A stretch of 64,000 nucleotides of DNA from assembly GCF_003286595.3 (NCBI RefSeq), contig NZ_CP132985.1, positions 2,053,297 to 2,117,296 on the forward strand, written 5' to 3'. The stretch comes from Aerococcus mictus. GTDB taxonomy: Bacteria > Bacillota > Bacilli > Lactobacillales > Aerococcaceae. The notes under the pieces were generated by a model, which saw only the letters and a program-made list of their open reading frames with translations, made no database searches and was not told the DNA's origin. Shown piece after piece: positions 63,345 through 64,000 of this stretch. Positions within the stretch are counted from its first letter, which is position 1. Every line of letters starts with the position of its first letter. The translations under genes and the position numbers were made by a program.

Positions 63345-63372
63345 AAAGTCGAGCGCAAGCTCGGCTTTTTTT
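63345..63372 (+). terminator. Terminator after the PTS IIC-like gene
   Basis: AAAGTCGAGC, a GCAA loop and GCTCGGCTTT (one mismatch), then T-run. Confidence 0.9.
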
Positions 63373-63376
63373 ATGC

Positions 63377-63651
63377 GAATTTTTTCGTCCTTTTGTGTGA
63401 CAGTCACACTCTCTAGTTGAGTTCGGTGACAAAAGTGAACTCCACTTCAGAAATATTTGTCAATCCTTTTCAAGGATTTCCGCATATTTCTTCCAGCGGT
63501 CTTGCTCTTTGGCGCACTTGTCACACTCTCTTCAAACGTGTTCCAGTCACAGGACGAACGTCCGCTTCAAAAACTGGTAACGCTCAGACTAGCTGAGCTT
63601 ATCCCAGTTTTCTCCAGCGATTTCGTCCTTTTGTGTGACTGTCACACTCTC
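63377..63651. repeat. Modular hairpin repeat, locus E (three ends in tandem)
   Basis: GTCACACTCTC occurs at 63403-63413, 63520-63530 and 63641-63651, spaced 117 and 121 bases. The last unit has matched arms (AGTCACAGGACGAA with TTCGTCC ... TGTGACT) and an inner AAAACTGG/CCAGTTTT stem with GCTCAG/CTGAGC inside. The middle unit has the 5' arm type of locus D but the 3' arm type of locus C, so it looks recombinant. It lies directly before oriC. Confidence 0.78.
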
Positions 63652-63659
63652 TAAAATCC

Positions 63660-63960
63660 CCAAAAGTGGATAAGTTTTCCCAGGGGGAGTGGACAGAGCT
63701 TACTGTCTATAACTTATCCCAAGGGCTTTTAACAGACTTCTACACAATCCACAGCAAGGGGAGAAGTTATCCACAGCTGTGGATTCTTTTACTAAATCTG
63801 TGTGTAGCTAGGCTTTTACCCCAGGGTATTATCCACAGTCGAACAAGTTTTCCCCTGTTACCTGCTAACTATACACAGATTGTGGATAAGTCTATGAACA
63901 ACTTGGGAAAACTTTTATCCCCAATTCGAATAAATGTGGATAACTTTTCCGCTTCATGGT
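63660..63960. other. oriC: DnaA-box cluster
   Basis: Four exact TTATCCACA boxes: 63767-63775 and 63829-63837 on the plus strand, 63881-63889 and 63935-63943 on the minus strand. Near matches include TTATCCCCA (63915-63923), AGTGGATAA (63665-63673) and TGTGGATTC (63778-63786). The arrangement just upstream of a dnaA-type leader marks the chromosomal origin. No AT-rich unwinding element is obvious here; it may lie after dnaA, beyond the window. Confidence 0.92.
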
Positions 63961-64000
63961 AAACTAAAAGAGACTATTTCTATAGAAAGGAGTCGTTTCG
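63958..64000 (+). promoter_or_regulatory. Putative dnaA promoter and ribosome site
   Basis: An extended -10 TGG-TAAACT (63957-63965) is followed by AGAAAGGAG (63985-63993). A start codon would lie right after the window edge. That the gene is dnaA is inferred from the DnaA boxes. Confidence 0.65.

Noticed and set aside
63457..63962. Open frames of 65 and 98 codons in the repeat array and in oriC
   Set aside because: They run through hairpin repeats and DnaA boxes, have no family resemblance and no good ribosome site.
1..64000. CRISPR arrays, tRNA or rRNA genes, insertion sequences, prophage
   Set aside because: No regularly spaced direct repeats with unique spacers, no tRNA or rRNA-like sequence and no transposase or phage genes were seen. 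The only tandem or dispersed repeats are the adhesin repeats and the hairpin family.

Overview
The window looks like the left flank of a chromosomal replication origin from a low-GC Gram-positive coccus of the order Lactobacillales. Aerococcus is my best guess; this is inference from gene content and was not tested. Support comes from rpmH-rnpA-yidC-jag, mnmE, mnmG, rsmG, parA-parB, a DUF951 gene and ychF, all on the minus strand, plus a DnaA-box cluster with a dnaA-type leader at the right edge (63660-64000). A sortase-anchored surface protein, LytST/LrgAB, CcpA-like cre sites and lipoproteins fit a Firmicute.

Layout. 0.3-3 kb: PEP carboxylase. 3-7 kb: DUF1129 protein, ychF, DUF951 protein, parB and parA, with a long structured leader before parA. 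7.3-15 kb: an ABC exporter, a MurJ-type flippase divergent from a FemABX peptidyltransferase, and a LanFEG-like immunity exporter. 15-18 kb: peptidase T with an OppA-like lipoprotein. 18.5-21.3 kb: a Cna-type LPXTG adhesin. 21.6-26.5 kb: rsmG, then lytST-lrgAB. 26.5-30.3 kb: an MFS transporter, a transglutaminase-like lipoprotein, a PspC protein and CorA. 30.5-35.3 kb: a Dpp/Nik-type importer with a fused double ATPase. 35.4-40.4 kb: mnmG, an XRE membrane regulator and mnmE. 40.6-43.2 kb: cbiMNQO behind a structured leader. 43.6-50.6 kb: a CNNM/CorC protein, an NADH oxidase/peroxidase, a P1B-4 metal ATPase, an AI-2E family protein and a YbjQ protein. 50.8-54 kb: a PepSY lipoprotein, an acyl-CoA dehydrogenase and a 3-hydroxyacyl-CoA dehydrogenase. 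54.4-56.8 kb: jag-yidC-rnpA-rpmH. 57.2-62.2 kb: a four-gene 2-oxoacid dehydrogenase operon of branched-chain type. 62.3-63.3 kb: a PTS IIC-like permease. 63.4-64 kb: a repeat array, then oriC.

How it fits together. The housekeeping genes keep the usual Firmicute order, reading away from oriC (rpmH, rnpA, yidC, jag, mnmE, mnmG, rsmG, parA, parB, DUF951, ychF), but accessory transport, metal and catabolic blocks have been inserted between them. Envelope functions (murJ, femX, lytST-lrgAB, adhesin) and metal functions (cbiMNQO, CNNM, P1B-4 ATPase, CorA) recur. Three near-identical TTAGAA-N3-TTCTAA dyads lie at the metal genes.

Most unusual content. A family of modular repeats of about 120 bp occurs at five loci. 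Each unit ends in GTCACACTCTC (or its complement). The stem arms differ in sequence between units but stay complementary within most units, which suggests selection on a fold. One copy supplies the last 20 codons of mnmG, and three others start at or within a few bases of a stop codon. Two other candidates are long structured leaders upstream of parA and cbiM that match no riboswitch class I could recognise by eye.
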